Counted from the stretch's first letter, positions 1-12,140 are shown. The stretch: DNA of 64,000 nucleotides from Chamaecrista fasciculata (GCA_003254925.1 QANZ01033394.1:69086-133085); one strand, 5' to 3'. Program-made: numbers and translations. The notes: generated by a model from the letters alone, not told the origin.

Positions 1-611
1 TCTTATATTTTTTTTTATTGTTTCATAACTTTATATCCCACTATTAAATAAATAAATAAAAAAATCTACTATTAAATTCTAACTTTTTTTCGCCGTATTA
101 CATTTTTATCTATTTCTGATCTCAATGTCTATCCAATGCCTTGAAGTATATATGAAGTATGAACTCGATCTGAACAAATTAGCCTCTCTCCTTCTCTCTC
201 TTTCTTCAGTTATTGCTGGTAGTGTAAGTGTACAGTTAAGAATTGTCTTCTTCACAAACTCTGCTTCTATTTCAAGCCTTCCAGTCTGTACAAACTAGTA
301 AGTGTGCCACGTCTCAGACTCTCAGTATTGCAAATGATAACACTGCACATATTTTCATAGCTTCTCTTTAATTTCTGTCAAGTTAATCATATATATATAT
401 ATATCGGCTGATTGATCTGATCCATTACTTCCATCATAATCCTTACTTTTAATGCATATGCATGAGTTTCAAGACACTATATAATTATCCCATCTTCTCA
501 TCACTTTGTGGCTATGCTTTTGTAAAAGGTTTCTCTTATTTGTTTTGTATTGTTTCTTCTTCTTTTCCTTCTTTTGTAAGATCTCATAATTTGTTTTTCT
601 AGTTCTGGATT

Positions 612-3597
612 ATGAGCCTTAAAGCCTCCCAAGCAGATAAGTCTTCAGGCATCATGTTTCATTCCCAGAAGAAGTCTCAACTTCACCAAGAAAGTAATGA
701 GCTTCACACTGAATCCAAGGTAAAAAAATTACATGATCACTTGATTTTTTTTTTTTTTTTTTTTTTCCATTCAAATGAATTCTATGATACCTGTTCAAAG
801 TAGATGACAATGGTAGAGAAGTTTGCTTTTGCTTTTTTTTTTTTTCTTTTTCTTCTGAAAAATATTCATGAAGAGTTTAGATGAAATTTTGAATAAAATA
901 AACAAAGTGAGGTATAATTAAACTTGTGGTAGCAGATTGAAGAGCTGAAAGGTGCAATTGGAGTATTATTATGTGGACGAAGCTTAAAGTATTGCAGTGA
1001 AGCATGTTTGAGAGGATATTTGGTAGTTAACAATTGGAATGTTGAGAAGGCCAAAAAGATGTTAGAGGACACACTCAAATGGAGATCATCCTACAAACCA
1101 GAGGAAATCCGTTGGGTAATTATTAATCACTCTTTTATTATCTTAATATATGGTAGGGATATGTGTTTTTCAATCATAATAGAAGTGAGTAGCTATCAAA
1201 ATCAACTATCGCCTTCATATTTGATAACTCAATTCTAATAATTTGACTCAAACACGAAGAAACTTTAAAATATTATTTTATTGGTATAAAACTTATTTGA
1301 ATTAATTTTTTTTATCTATAACCACAAAAAAAGTTTAAAAAATTAAATTATAAAAAATAATTTACTAATAAATCATTTTAATATGTATATAATATTAGGG
1401 ACATTTGTTTTTCAATCATAATAGAAGTGAGTAGCTATCATAATCAATTATCGTCACAATATTTAATAACTGAATTCTAATAATCAGACTCAACTCGAAA
1501 AAAATTTAAAATATCTTTTATTAATATAAAATTTATTTGTATTAGTTTGTTTATCTGATCTATAATCACAAAAAAAGTTAAAATAAATTAAATCATAAAA
1601 AATAATTTACTATTAAATGATTAAATCACTTTAATATATATATTTACAATTTCATGTTTTTAAATTACAAAAATTAGAAATATTATACTTTTATCTATAT
1701 AAAATAATTATTTATTATTGTGATTTGAGAACAAAATAGGTAATTACTTATTCATTCTCAGATCCGTTGACCTTCAAATTTAAAATCAAAGGATAAGATT
1801 TAAATGTATTCGTTCCTAGAGTAATTAAGAGAAACTCAACTTACAAGAGTACACATTTTTCAAATTCACTAAAATATTAACCACAAATCTCAGAGGATCT
1901 TTATATTTTTCTTCTTGATTAGTATTCTTGTGTAAATTTTATGTGAAAAAAAAAACATTACTCACTCTATCATACATATATATATATATGTCAGCATGAG
2001 GTTGAAATGGAAAGCCAGACAGGGATAATGTACAGAGCAAATTTTCATGACCGACAGGGAAGGACAGTTCTTATATTGAGGCCAGGCTTGCTGGTAGGTA
2101 TAATTATAAATTATAAAAGTGTGTTGGATTCTGTGTCTTTAATTGCATGTAATTACTGTGTAAGTTGTGTGTTTGAGCAGGTAAGTAAAGCTTTAATGGG
2201 GTGTACTTAACTAAAGATTGAAAATTTGAATGTGGTTGTTGAAATTATGCAGAAGACAACTACAACAGAAAGTAAGATTAGGCATCAGGTTTATCTTTTG
2301 GAAAATGCTGTGCTGAATTTCCCACAAGGTCAAGAACAAATGACATGGTTGGTGGATTACAGTGGATGGTCATGGACCAAGAATGTGCCAATTAAATTAA
2401 CCAGAGAATCCATTACCATTATTCAAAACCATTACCCTGAGAGGCTAGCCGCAGCTATTATCTACAATCCCCCAAGGATTTTTGAAGCTTTTTGGAAGGT
2501 TTTCACTTTTCACCTCTGTTTGCATAATGTTTTTTTTTTCTTTTTCTATTAATTAAACATTGAAGTTCATCTTCAAGAGATACACAAACAAATTGACAGC
2601 ACTCAATTTTTAGAAATTTAATTTATAAATTTAGTTCTTGAAAGTTTTCAATTTTTTATATTTGTTTTTTAGAGACTAATTTGTAGAGAGAAAATTATTT
2701 ATTCTATGTCTTTCAAGGATTAAATAGAGTAAAAACCAACAATAATAAAAATGTGTTTTAGACTTTGGAAACAAAGGAACACATGAAGTGTTAATTTTCA
2801 TTAATGATTTAATTGTAATTTAATACAAATTTACTTAAAATTTATTTTCAAAAATAACTTCTTGAAAGATATATGATTTTTTAATTTATTTGTTTTCAAA
2901 ATTTCTTTTGAAATAATTTTTTTTTCAAACACATTATTTTTCTTTTTATATTGTGAAAAGTGTTTTTAAAATCAAATTAAAAATACCAATAAGTGTTTGT
3001 TGTTGTGGTTGGTAAGCTACACTCTAGATCAGAGGATCCAGGTTCGATCCTTAGAGTCAACACTGTTGGGAGGACTCAACCGTTTTGTCTCCATAACCCG
3101 AACAGGATTAGTCTTCGCTTAGACCGTTACACGGAGAGGCGGGGAAACCCATGACATTATCGAAAAAAAATCAAATTTAAAAAATAAAATTAAAGCAGAA
3201 TTTGACATGTCCTAAATTTTTAAAAATTGAATTGTTTAATTGATGTATCTCTTAAAAACATTTATAAATTTTTTTTTCTACATTCTAGCACTTGTGAACT
3301 CTCCATTTTGTGTTTGTTTATATATTTTTCTGTGCTTGTATTTGTTTATTATGCATGCAGATAGTTAAGCAGTTCTTGAATAAGACAACATTTGAGAAGG
3401 TGAAGTTTGTGTACCCCAAAAGTGAAGAGAGCTTGGAGGTCATGAAGTCATATTTTGATTTGGAAAATCTTCCTATAGAATTTGGAGGAAGATCTGCTTC
3501 CAACTATAACTATCAAGAGTATTCTAGGTCAATGGTCCAAGACGATTTGAAATCCGATGCCTTTTGGGGGATTCATCAGAAAAGCTCTCAAGGATGA
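612..3597 (+). CDS. Sec14-like CRAL-TRIO lipid-transfer protein
   Basis: Five exons (612-719, 936-1115, 1995-2093, 2253-2498, 3361-3597), all GT-AG and all joining in phase 0, give 289 residues ending in TGA. Residues 37-96 form the CRAL-TRIO N-terminal helical part. Residues 97-260 form the lipid-binding fold, with the typical stretch YPERLAAAIIYNPPRIFEAF at about 190-209. Proteins of this family carry phosphatidylinositol or other lipids between membranes; the ligand of this member is unknown. It is a short, single-domain form with no GOLD or nodulin tail. The start is the first ATG in frame with the domain. A pyrimidine-rich leader lies upstream (about 180-611). Intron 2 carries a tandem duplication and intron 4 a SINE. 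The family call is firm; the lipid specificity is not inferable. Confidence 0.93.
1149..1642 (+). repeat. tandem duplication of about 247 bp in intron 2
   Basis: Two diverged head-to-tail copies (about 1149-1395 and 1396-1642) share long blocks, for example TTTTTCAATCATAATAGAAG followed by TGAGTAGCTATCA. The second copy has small insertions and substitutions. It accounts for much of the long intron 2 of the Sec14-like gene. Confidence 0.8.
2986..3168 (+). mobile_element. tRNA-derived SINE, family 1, copy 1
   Basis: The head resembles a tRNA gene, with an A-box-like TGGTTGGTAAGC and a B-box GGTTCGATCC. The body is shared with copies near 13.9, 27.0 and 46.7 kb (GATTAGTCT..GCTTAGACCGTTACACGGA), and the tail is A-rich. 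Imperfect target duplications (AAAATCAAATTAAAAA type) flank it at about 2968-2984 and 3166-3183. It lies in intron 4 of the Sec14-like gene. Confidence 0.8.
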
Positions 3598-4382
3598 ACC
3601 CAACTTTACAATGGACATTATGGGGTTTGGTTATTTATCAGAATAAGTGACATTGATTTCTTTTCAACTTTACCCAAACACATTGTGATATCTGTTGTGT
3701 CAAACTTGTCATATGACTTTTCTCTCATATATATACTATTGCAATAACTTCTCATTTAGTCTCTTTTTTTTTTGGTAGAAAAATTCTCTTCTTACTGATG
3801 AGTTATATTTTAAAAAATGAAATGACTTGTTTGCAAACAAAATTAAGTAAAAGAAAGAATATTAGGTCAAATCTACTAATCTAGCCATTATTTAATTCGG
3901 TTAGAGTAATGTTATGTAATTATTATTTTAAAGTATCAACTTCTTCCGGAAACATGAGAAATACTATTATTACGTCTTTGTCTCTTCGATCATGAAGTGT
4001 GTATAGAAGGAATTCAATCCTCAATAAAGTGTAGAGAAAAACAAATAAAAAAGTAGAAGGAAATAACTATATATATATCAATAATCAATAAATCTTGTCA
4101 ATCAATCAATAAATCTTGATAAAACAATGTTTGCATTTGCATACGTGGCAGTTTTTGGGTGAAGAGTAACTTTCAATTGTAATTCCTCACTCGCACTAAT
4201 ATTATGACATGTGTCTTCCAATTTTGTTTTACATTTAATTTTTTTTACTCAGTTTCATATTCCCCCTTCAATATCTCATATCTATTATCTTCATCTTCCT
4301 CCCAATTCAAATTTTGAAATTCAAATCTCAATATACAACAATTCAATTATCAATTCAACATTTCAAAACGCAGGCCACATTT

Positions 4383-4460
4383 TTGCATTCCACCTCCTTC
4401 TTCTCTCCCTAAACTTCTCTCTTGCATTCCACCTCCTTCTTCTCTCCCTAAACTTCTCTC
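4383..4460 (+). repeat. 39-bp tandem duplication
   Basis: Two exact 39-bp units (4383-4421, 4422-4460) start TTGCATTCCACCTCC. They lie in a C-rich block that looks like the 5' leader of a gene (4380-4630), inside the Helitron. Confidence 0.9.
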
Positions 4461-5388
4461 TTTTAAACCCTAAAACATCACCATTTGCCGTCATTCTAGC
4501 CACCGTCCATCATCATCGGAACGTCAGCCGATCGCCGGCGTCCATCCTCAGCCGCGACGTGACATCCCAGCCGGTGTCCATACGCCGTCTTCAGCCACAG
4601 TTCGTTCTTCTCTGGCTTGAGGGATGAAATTTTCGGTCAATTTCAAAGTCGTGTTGCGATTAATGGCGGAGCTTAAAGGTGATTTTTGATTTTGTGAGTT
4701 TTGATTTCAAGTTCAAATCTATTTTTCATAGTTTCACTGCTGTATTCACCTTCCGATTTCGATTCCGCATTCACCTTCAACATACGCTAAAGCCATTTTC
4801 TCACTTGGTAATTCGTTTTTGGGTCGACATAGAGATGTGTAGAAATGTTGAATTTTACTTTGTAGTTGTTATTCTTTTTGTTATCTTTCAGTTAGGTCCT
4901 CCTTATGTTATAATTTTGGTTTCTTTTGTTTTTTTACTTTTCTGTTAGCTTTGAGGCTATCTTGAAATCAAATAGGTTTGGCTATGTTGAACTACAGCAG
5001 TGAAATATAACAAAAATGGGGGAGAGCAATGCATAAAAAGGCATATATGTAGAGAAACTAAAGTTGCTCATATATGTAGGAATTAAAGTGTATGCCAACA
5101 TTTATCTTAAATTAAGTTTTGTTGGGTTTGTGGCACCTTCAACAATGCTCTTTTTAGGTTTTTAGTGTCATTTGGTTTTGGGTTCCCTTTGGGGTATGGT
5201 TTTGCTTCAATGGTATAAAGTAGTTTTTTTTGTTTGTATTTGTTCTTTCGACCAGATTAAATTAAGTTGCTTAGTTGCTTGAATTAACTGTATGGTATGA
5301 CCAAATCAAATTTTAATCTTTAGTTGCTTAGTTGCTTGAATGGCTTAAATTAAGTTTGCTCCTTCTGCAATTTCAACATTTTCCACAG

Positions 5389-5857
5389 TATAAAGGGAGA
5401 GACTTTTATATCACTGGCCAGAGCTATGCAGGTAAATGAAACTCCAAAGCTTTGTGTGATATTTTATATCAGTGGCAAAATGCCTTTGATATTGTCTACT
5501 TTGTGATATCCCAACTTTTTGGTCAATTCAACAGAACAAAACTGGTGAGATGATTTTCATTGAGTTTCACTATTATGTCTTCAAAAAGATAAAATTGGTG
5601 ACAAAAGCATGAATGAACTATCTGAGGTCCTTTTTTTCCACTATTCATTTTATGTAGATTTTATCATGTTCTAATATCTTAGTATGCATCAATCATTAAA
5701 CATGTCTTTTAGGGCATTATGTTCCTCAACTTAGTCAAGTTATTGTGAAGCACAACCAGGAAGCTAAAGAAGCTATTAATCTTAAAGGCTACATGGTATT
5801 ATAGACTGTTTCATTTGTATTACTGTTCTGCTTTTTGTTTCTATATGACAAATTTTA

Positions 5858-5889
<32 letters not shown>

Positions 5890-6161
5890 CGACGCAGGGT
5901 GGAAATCCTCTAAATGATTATCACTATGATGGCTTGGGGATTTTCCAGTTTTGGTGGTCATCTGGTATGATTTCTGATCAAACATACAAGCAATTGAACC
6001 TTCTATGCCATCATGAGAATTTACTATATCCACAAGGTTCATGTAAAAAAATATTAGAAATTGCTGATAAAGAAATTGGTAACATTGATAAGTTCAGTAT
6101 CTTCACTCCTCCATGCCCTGCTACTGTTAGTCAGACAAATCAGCCAGCAAAAGCAAAGCAT
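5389..6161 (+). pseudogene. captured serine carboxypeptidase-like (SCPL) fragment
   Basis: Three exons with intact splice signals (5389-5431, 5713-5795, 5898-6161) join into one open frame. They begin at the nucleophile motif, here GQSYAG where the family has GESYAG, and continue through GHYVPQLSQVIVKHN, LKGYMGGNPLNDY, FWWSSGMISDQTY and GNIDKFSIFTPPCPA. This is the central part of a plant SCPL acyltransferase or peptidase. The signal peptide and N-terminal third are absent upstream. The Asp and His catalytic regions, which should follow, are absent downstream. Because introns are kept, capture was from genomic DNA, as Helitrons do. The fragment cannot encode an active enzyme. Confidence 0.85.
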
Positions 6162-6999
6162 GTGAGTTTCTTTGGCCCCTAAATCCATCAAATTCACCCC
6201 AAAGGATTCGGGATTCTACCAAAGAATCCAAAATAGAGTAGAACATCATTACATTATTAAACAATGATATTTTCTGTGGATATCCAAAATAAATTCTATT
6301 TATGTCATTTTTGTTTGTATCTTAATTTGTTCTGTGGATCTATTTGTCGGGTGTGGATTTCTGTTCTATGCAAATCTTGGGAATGGTGTGTTTTTAATGG
6401 CTTATATACAAAGAAATTGAGGATCCTGTTTTGTGTGTACCTAACGGCTAAAAGTCACACGAGGAATCTAAAATTGGAAGATATGAGAGCCCATTGTGAT
6501 TGCCAATTATATCTTAGCAAATTGACTCTCTCTGCAATGGCTTAATCCTTAACTGCATCTTTATTTTTTATTTTTATTAAGTCATTGACTATTCTGAACA
6601 GTCCTAAATGAAAGCAAATTACATTTACATGGTTCAATTATTATTAGCAAATCCCAACTGTATGTTCGCATCCTTTTGCAATTTTTGGCATCCTTTTGCA
6701 AATTAACTGCACTCAGATATTGTGAATCTGTTTTGTATTTTAGCCATGGATTGGCTTTTATGTTCTCTGCAAAAGTCATCCTTTTATTCTTATGTAACTT
6801 CGTCAGTAGTATATTTCAGGCATAGATTTGTCATGGTTCTGTGCTGTGCTGCCAATCAAATTAATGATTGAAGTGTGAATTGTGAAAGTTTCAAAAGTAT
6901 AATGTCTCTAATATCAGAATTGTGTGCTTGCTGCTATTATAATTAATTAGCAAAATGCTTTTATATTCCATATTTTAAATCACATTTGATGCACAACTC

Positions 7000-7640
7000 T
7001 ATCAAAAGCATTGGGTGGCGTAAACAAGCTGGAAATGATAGTAGATATTTGGCATGTTGGGAAGATGTTTTATGCATTATCTACCTGGGGACTTGCTTTG
7101 TCTGGGTATGACTCTCCTTCTTCTATGAGAACACAAACATGTAATTGACATTAGGAATTAGGATCCATTCAAAATGATTAAATTAATCTTACACCAATGA
7201 ATTGCTTCTCATTTTTTGCATTTTGAACTTGCTAAAGAGATGAGGAAACGAAAAGTATTTGATGTATCAGACATGTATACCATAGCTGATGCTTGGGGTT
7301 GGAGATGGGAGATAGAATTGAAGAAGAAACCTCCGCAGAGGTGGTCAGTTGAATGGGAAGTTGGGTTGGCAATCAAAGTTATGCAGAAGGCAAGTAACTG
7401 CACCTTGATTACTTTTTTGGTGTAAATTTTCTTTATGACTTTATCTATCAATGATTTGGTTTCTATGTTGTTTATTAAATTGCTTTCAAATATCAGATGA
7501 TTTAATTCATCTGCCGGAGCTACGAACTAATGGAGAAGATGCTGAAAGTTTACATCTACCAGGATGAGATAAACCAACTTTCCATGAGTACTTATTGGAT
7601 GGAATATATGCATCTGAAGGATGGTTTATGAAGTGTGTTC
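7000..7640 (+). pseudogene. second captured gene fragment, unidentified
   Basis: Three coding-like pieces lie in order. About 7000-7107 reads IGWRKQAGNDSRYLACWEDV; it is open up to a possible GTATGA donor. About 7213-7389 reads ELAKEMRKRKVFDVSDMYTI then WGWRWEIELKKKPPQRW; it ends at AAG-GCAAGT, a possible GC donor. About 7500-7640 reads LPELRTNGEDAESLHLPG, a stop, then KPTFHEYLLDGIYASEGWFM. The middle piece vaguely recalls a plastid nucleoid protein of the pTAC3 type, but this is from memory and weak. The in-frame TGA in the third piece and the lack of a start mark it as broken. Confidence 0.5.
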
Positions 7641-8024
7641 TCTAGCCAATGAATACTTAATCTCCATACTGCAATAGCATTTTTTTTCCCATGAACAACA
7701 CAGCAATTTCCCCTGCACTTTTTTGACCATATATTACAACATTGTTTCTAATTTTATCATGACAATGTGAATTCACTAAATTGATTCATTGATTGATTTA
7801 ATTTGTCAGATCTAATTTTATTATGACAATGTGATTGTTTTTTTGTTCCCCATGAACAACTATAATGCTTGGCATTCATTAATTTTGTGAATCATTCAAT
7901 GGTTATTCCCTATAGTTTTCACTGCCTCTTGCTTTGCAAATATAAGACTCTTTCAATGGAATTATTGTTGAGAGTGGCTTTCGCTAATGCTTGAGTGTGG
8001 TATTAAATTCCCAATCATAAAAAA

Positions 8025-8053
8025 CCCGTGCGAACGCACGGGTCTTATACTAG
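8025..8053 (+). repeat. Helitron 3'-terminal hairpin and CTAG end
   Basis: An eight-base palindromic stem (8025-8032 with 8035-8042) encloses the two-base gap AA. TCTTATA follows, then CTAG at 8050-8053, with a T at 8054. This layout defines plant Helitron 3' ends. Confidence 0.88.
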
Positions 8054-8107
8054 TATATAAAATAATTAAATTAGTAAAGTACTAAAGTCTATACTTTCTC
8101 CTTCTAT

Positions 8108-8605
8108 GGCAAAAGTATTAATTTCGTCCCCAAACTTTACACCAATTGTCAATTTCGTTCCCAAACTTTTTTTGCTGTCAATTTCGTCCCCAAACTTTAC
8201 ACCAACTGTCAATTTCATCCCCAATCTTTTTTTGCTGTCAATTTCATCCCCAAACTTTACATCAACTGTCAATTTTGTCCCCGATCTTTCACATTTTCGT
8301 CAATTTGATCCTTTGACTAACTTCTTTTCATAAATTAATGATAGACTGCATCCTTTTTTTAATCTAAGTTAGGATTTAAGTTTCTTTTTCTATCAATTTT
8401 ACATTATATATCGTTAGCCACATAGATTTTGTCGTCAATATTTGTCTAAAGTAAGAGCAAAGGATAAAGTTGACCAAAATGTGAAAGATTAGGGACGAAA
8501 TTGACAGCATGTGTAAAGTTTGGGGAAGAAATTGACAGCAAAGAAAGATTAGGGATGAAATTGACAGCAGGTGTAAAATTTGGAGATGAAATAGATACTT
8601 TTGCC
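8108..8605. mobile_element. foldback element, GTCCCC-phrase arms, copy 1
   Basis: The ends are inverted: GGCAAAAGTAT at 8108 and ATACTTTTGCC ending 8605. The left arm repeats a phrase of about 30 bases (AATTTCGTCCCCAAACTTTA) several times. The right arm carries the reverse complement. The core (about 8340-8470) contains TATCAATTTTACATTATATA and a TTAGCCACATAGATTTTG block that recurs near 26.4 and 36.7 kb. No convincing target duplication was found. It sits 54 bases after the Helitron end. Confidence 0.75.
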
Positions 8606-9057
8606 TATTTCTTTTTATCTCTTTACTTTTCAGATAAAATACTTCACAAACTTCTCCACTATAGCGTATTCGATTCATGTATTGAACTGTAAATGCAGGC
8701 TTGATGTGCGCCAGAATACCAAGTGGTGTCTGTCATCATTCATTTACATGGAAATATGCATGTCATACAAGTTTTTCACAACCCTAAAAATCAGTAATAA
8801 ACAAACGCAAGCACGTTACTTTTGTGAGAGGAATCCCATTCACAAAAATAACCAACCCCAAATAATAGTGACTAAAACCCTCCAAAACAAGACAAGCACG
8901 TTACTCACTTTACTTACTTTATATGCTTATGAGGAAAACAAAAACAAAATTAGAAAGAAGATTACAAGGGAGAAAGACACAAAGAAAGAATGATTTGATT
9001 ACTAAACAAAGAAACCTAGCTAGTTTACCACAATAGTTAGCGTTTAGGAGAGGCTAT

Positions 9058-11064
9058 CTATATGGGACGCCTTCTGAAGGAACGTGAGGTTGCTTGGTAT
9101 GAACGCACTAAAAGTCCAACACCTACGCCTACTCCTAGACAGATTCCAAGCCCAATTCCAACACCTACTCTTACACCTGCATTGAACCATGACAGCTCTC
9201 CATCTTCTCCTTCTATGTATTCTGTTCTTTGCCAGTACATGCTGTTATAATCTTCATATTCTGCTTTGAATCTTCTGTAATCAGCTACCTATATATGTAT
9301 GAGGCAAAACAAGGGTGATGATATTGATATGTTATGTTAGGGAGTTGTAACTTGTACCAAAAGAGACATTGCAAGAGCAAACTCATCATCAAGAAACCTT
9401 AAACATATATTTTAGTTCTTGAATTTGTCCCAAAACTGCGATTTAGTCTCTGAATATTAAAAATATACTTTTCTATGCCTAACTTTTTTGACAAAAGTTT
9501 ATTTCTAATATTCAGAGACTAAATCATAGTTTTGAAACAAATTTAACGATTAAAAAGTAGACTTTCTCTTTATTGTATGACTTTCACAACAAATGTCATT
9601 TCATTAAAATGTTTTCCCTTTAAATGAATACCACAAGGATTCAGCTATTACTTAGAAACACATATCACCAGGCTATGAAGATGTAGAGGATGCATTAATT
9701 AAGTTCATATGGAACTATGATATGCTTTATACAACCAAAGGATTCACCACTAATTGAATTTTTTTAGGAAATCCAGGCATAGCTCGACAAATTAAATGAT
9801 ACAAGGCTATAACACATGGCATCATCAAGTTTTTAAGATTATGCAGTAAGAAAGTAAAATAGTTGCAAAATTTTCGTCTGAAGGAGAGGTCTTATGATAT
9901 CAAAGAGCTGGGAAGTTTTTGAACAATGGAGACATGCTTGAATAGATTATAATTCTCTGAAAAAGGACAATATTTGACCAATTCATGTTCAAACATGGAA
10001 AGCAGTCTAGGCCTAAGCTGCCCAACCAAGAGAAGCATCAGAGCTCAGATCCCCAAGCTAGAAAATCCAAAACAAGATATTCACTAGCGTAAATTAATGG
10101 CAACTTGCGAAGATAATCTGTAGTGAAATTTCCATCCACAAGCATGTAATCTACTTGATACATCTCTTGGAACTCAGGACATAAAAAAATGGGAGGGAAG
10201 AACTAATTATCGAGAATACTTTAGGGGCAAACCAAAAAAACACACTAATGCAAAATGAAATGGAAGTCACCTTAGATGTCTAAAGAGCATCAAACTATCA
10301 AGCTAAAATATCGCCTAATTTCTTCTATTTATATTGAAAGCTGCAATGTGTTTTACCTGCATATCAAGTTTATCAGATACATCTTTATGGCAATCAGTTG
10401 TTTCATATTCTGGAATGGAATCCAACGTGCATTTCCTATTCTGCTTCTTCTGGAAATTCAGCTGCAGTGTCTTAGTTAGGATTATGGGTTCTCCTGAGAA
10501 GCAGCCTGCAACATAAACCTCAATTGTTGGACTAGTTAATTCAGTGCTAGCAACGTGCTTTTCCTTCAGGAAGCTGGTGCTAGATTTGATATCCGTCGCA
10601 CATGTCATGCTCCATTGCTTTGCGTCACGTTTTGAATCCCCATTGAATCCATTGCTATTGGAAATCTCCAGAATCCCAGAGAGAATGCAATCTTCTTTAT
10701 CATAAACCTCGAATTTCATGCTTCCTGTCAACCGTATGGTATCGGTGCTGACAAAGGTAGCTTCTTCAGATTTCTTATCCACCCGATCTCTTCTAAGAAC
10801 TGAAGACACCCCATCAGAGTACATGCTACTTCTTACACCATTTAATTCCAAAACGGTATCAGGACTTCGAGGGATATGATTGAGAGTGAGAAACTCAGGG
10901 GTCGATCCATCTACCTCGAAATGGCTAACTCTTACATAAAAGACTCTTAGATCAAACCAAGCTGATGATAACTTAGCACATGGATTATAAGGAGAGTATT
11001 TAATCATCTGAAGGCAGTGTTCAACACTTTCGCCATTGTTAGATGCTTCATAGGGAGCTTCCAT
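9058..11064 (-). CDS. At1g01500-like membrane-anchored protein
   Basis: Two exons (11064-10357 and 9288-9058) join in phase 0 to give 312 residues. The N-terminal domain of about 210 residues has conserved-looking blocks (LSSAWFDLRVFYVRVSHFEV, SPTIEVYVAGCFSGEPIILT). It ends in an unusual glycine/valine-rich hydrophobic segment (about 273-297: AGVRVGVGIGLGICLGVGVG then VGLLVRSY) and a basic tail FRRRPI. This is the plant family of Arabidopsis At1g01500, which some databases label an erythronate-4-phosphate dehydrogenase family protein; I see no dehydrogenase fold or NAD motif, so that label looks unsafe. The tail suggests a C-terminal membrane anchor, cytosolic domain first. Function unknown. 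A long leader region runs from 11065 to about 12140. Confidence 0.9.
9404..9562. mobile_element. short inverted-repeat MITE in intron
   Basis: About 55 bases at 9404-9460 are repeated in inverted form at 9507-9562 (TTTAGTCTCTGAATATTA against TAATATTCAGAGACTAAA). It lies in the single intron of the At1g01500-like gene. The arms use the same kind of phrase as the larger foldbacks. Confidence 0.7.
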
Positions 11065-12140
11065 ATCTCGGGTGAATCACTGAAATCCTCTAAGATTGAT
11101 TCAGATCATCATCGGAACAGCTAAAGTTCACTTCACCTCAGAATGCCCAAAAATAGACTGTTTCCCAAAAAAGGGAGTATATTAGATAATTAAACAATCA
11201 AAACCATAAATCTTACAGATCTTATCATCTTAATAACCTGAAATAATGGTAAAAGAAAAAAAAAAGACAGAGACCTGGCACTGCAGCCCACGTATTACAG
11301 GTAATAAGGTATAAAATAGACCCATGTTTTTTGGAACAGAAACGCTTGCAAAAAGGAAAAGAGAAGACAATCACAAATAAATAAAAATTAGGAAGATGAA
11401 AAATTATGGTTTAAAAAAAACAAAAGACAAGTGGGAGGAAAGAAGGGAGAGAAACAGGGAAATTTCAACAAAAAACACACACACACACACACACAGTTTG
11501 CTCAGCAAAAAATCATAGAGAAGGAAATGAAATGACATGGAAACAAACTCATTCAATTGAAGTTATGAGTCAGAAATTATGGTGGAGCATTCTGCTTTTC
11601 AAACAGTAAGCAATGCATTATCAGAGTACAAAATAAGGACTAACAAAGAATCATAGCAATATTGTGATATTTCCCAAGGAACTCATAAGTGGACATGGAA
11701 ACACATACAAATATAGATAGATAGATCATAGATAGATATTAGATAGATACCAACCGGGAAATCCCACACATAGCCAAACAAGCTAAAGCCTGAAAGAAAT
11801 CCATTCCCTCAGTTGCAGAAAATTCAAATAAGAGAACATAGAAGATAAAGTAAATAGCTGATGAACTGAGTAGGCGTTCTTCATCAAATCAGAAAAAGAA
11901 AAAAAAATACCAAATAATCGAAAATTGCGAGCGATTAATGGGGGAAAATAAACCTAAACCTACACGTCATGCTAGCAGCCAAATCGCATGGAGGATGAAT
12001 GACCACAAACAAATAGTTGATTTGGGCAAATGAATTCTAACCATGGAAGGAAATTGTGGATCCACGGAAAATGACTGTGCATTGTTTCTGTGCCACACCC
12101 GACGAATACGTGATCAGATTCTAGCAATCAGCTAGCTTTA
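11065..12140 (-). promoter_or_regulatory. 5' leader and promoter region of the At1g01500-like gene
   Basis: No coding sequence is seen. It holds two microsatellites, (AC)n at 11475-11495 and (TAGA)n at about 11713-11749. Possible leader introns cannot be placed without transcripts. The transcription start is unknown, so the limits are approximate. Confidence 0.4.

Larger units (their letters stand above)
4100..8053 (+). mobile_element. Helitron with captured gene fragments
   Basis: The 3' terminus is diagnostic: a GC-rich hairpin (CCCGTGCG 8025-8032, CGCACGGG 8035-8042) is followed by a short spacer and CTAG (8050-8053), then a T, as expected for insertion between A and T. No TIR or target duplication is needed. 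The 5' TC end was not resolved. It should lie between the 3' flank of the Sec14-like gene (about 3780) and the first captured exon at 5389; the start given is a guess. No Rep/helicase gene is present, so it is non-autonomous. Inside are a GC-rich leader-like block (4380-4630), three exons of a serine carboxypeptidase-like gene and pieces of a second gene, all on the plus strand. Confidence 0.8.

Noticed and set aside
3040-3056. B-box-like GGTTCGATCC as a tRNA gene
   Set aside because: No acceptor stem or anticodon arm fits. It is the head of a SINE with a poly-A tail and target duplications.
4211-4627. 138-codon plus-strand open frame
   Set aside because: No domain, low-complexity Phe/Leu/Ser content and a 39-bp tandem repeat. 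It looks like a captured leader, not a gene.
8066-8692. Repetitive frames such as MTVDVKFGDEIDSKK
   Set aside because: They come from translating the phrase repeats of a foldback arm, not from a repeat protein.
9062-9250. Plus-strand Pro/Thr-rich frame
   Set aside because: The reverse of the Gly/Val-rich anchor exon of the At1g01500-like gene.
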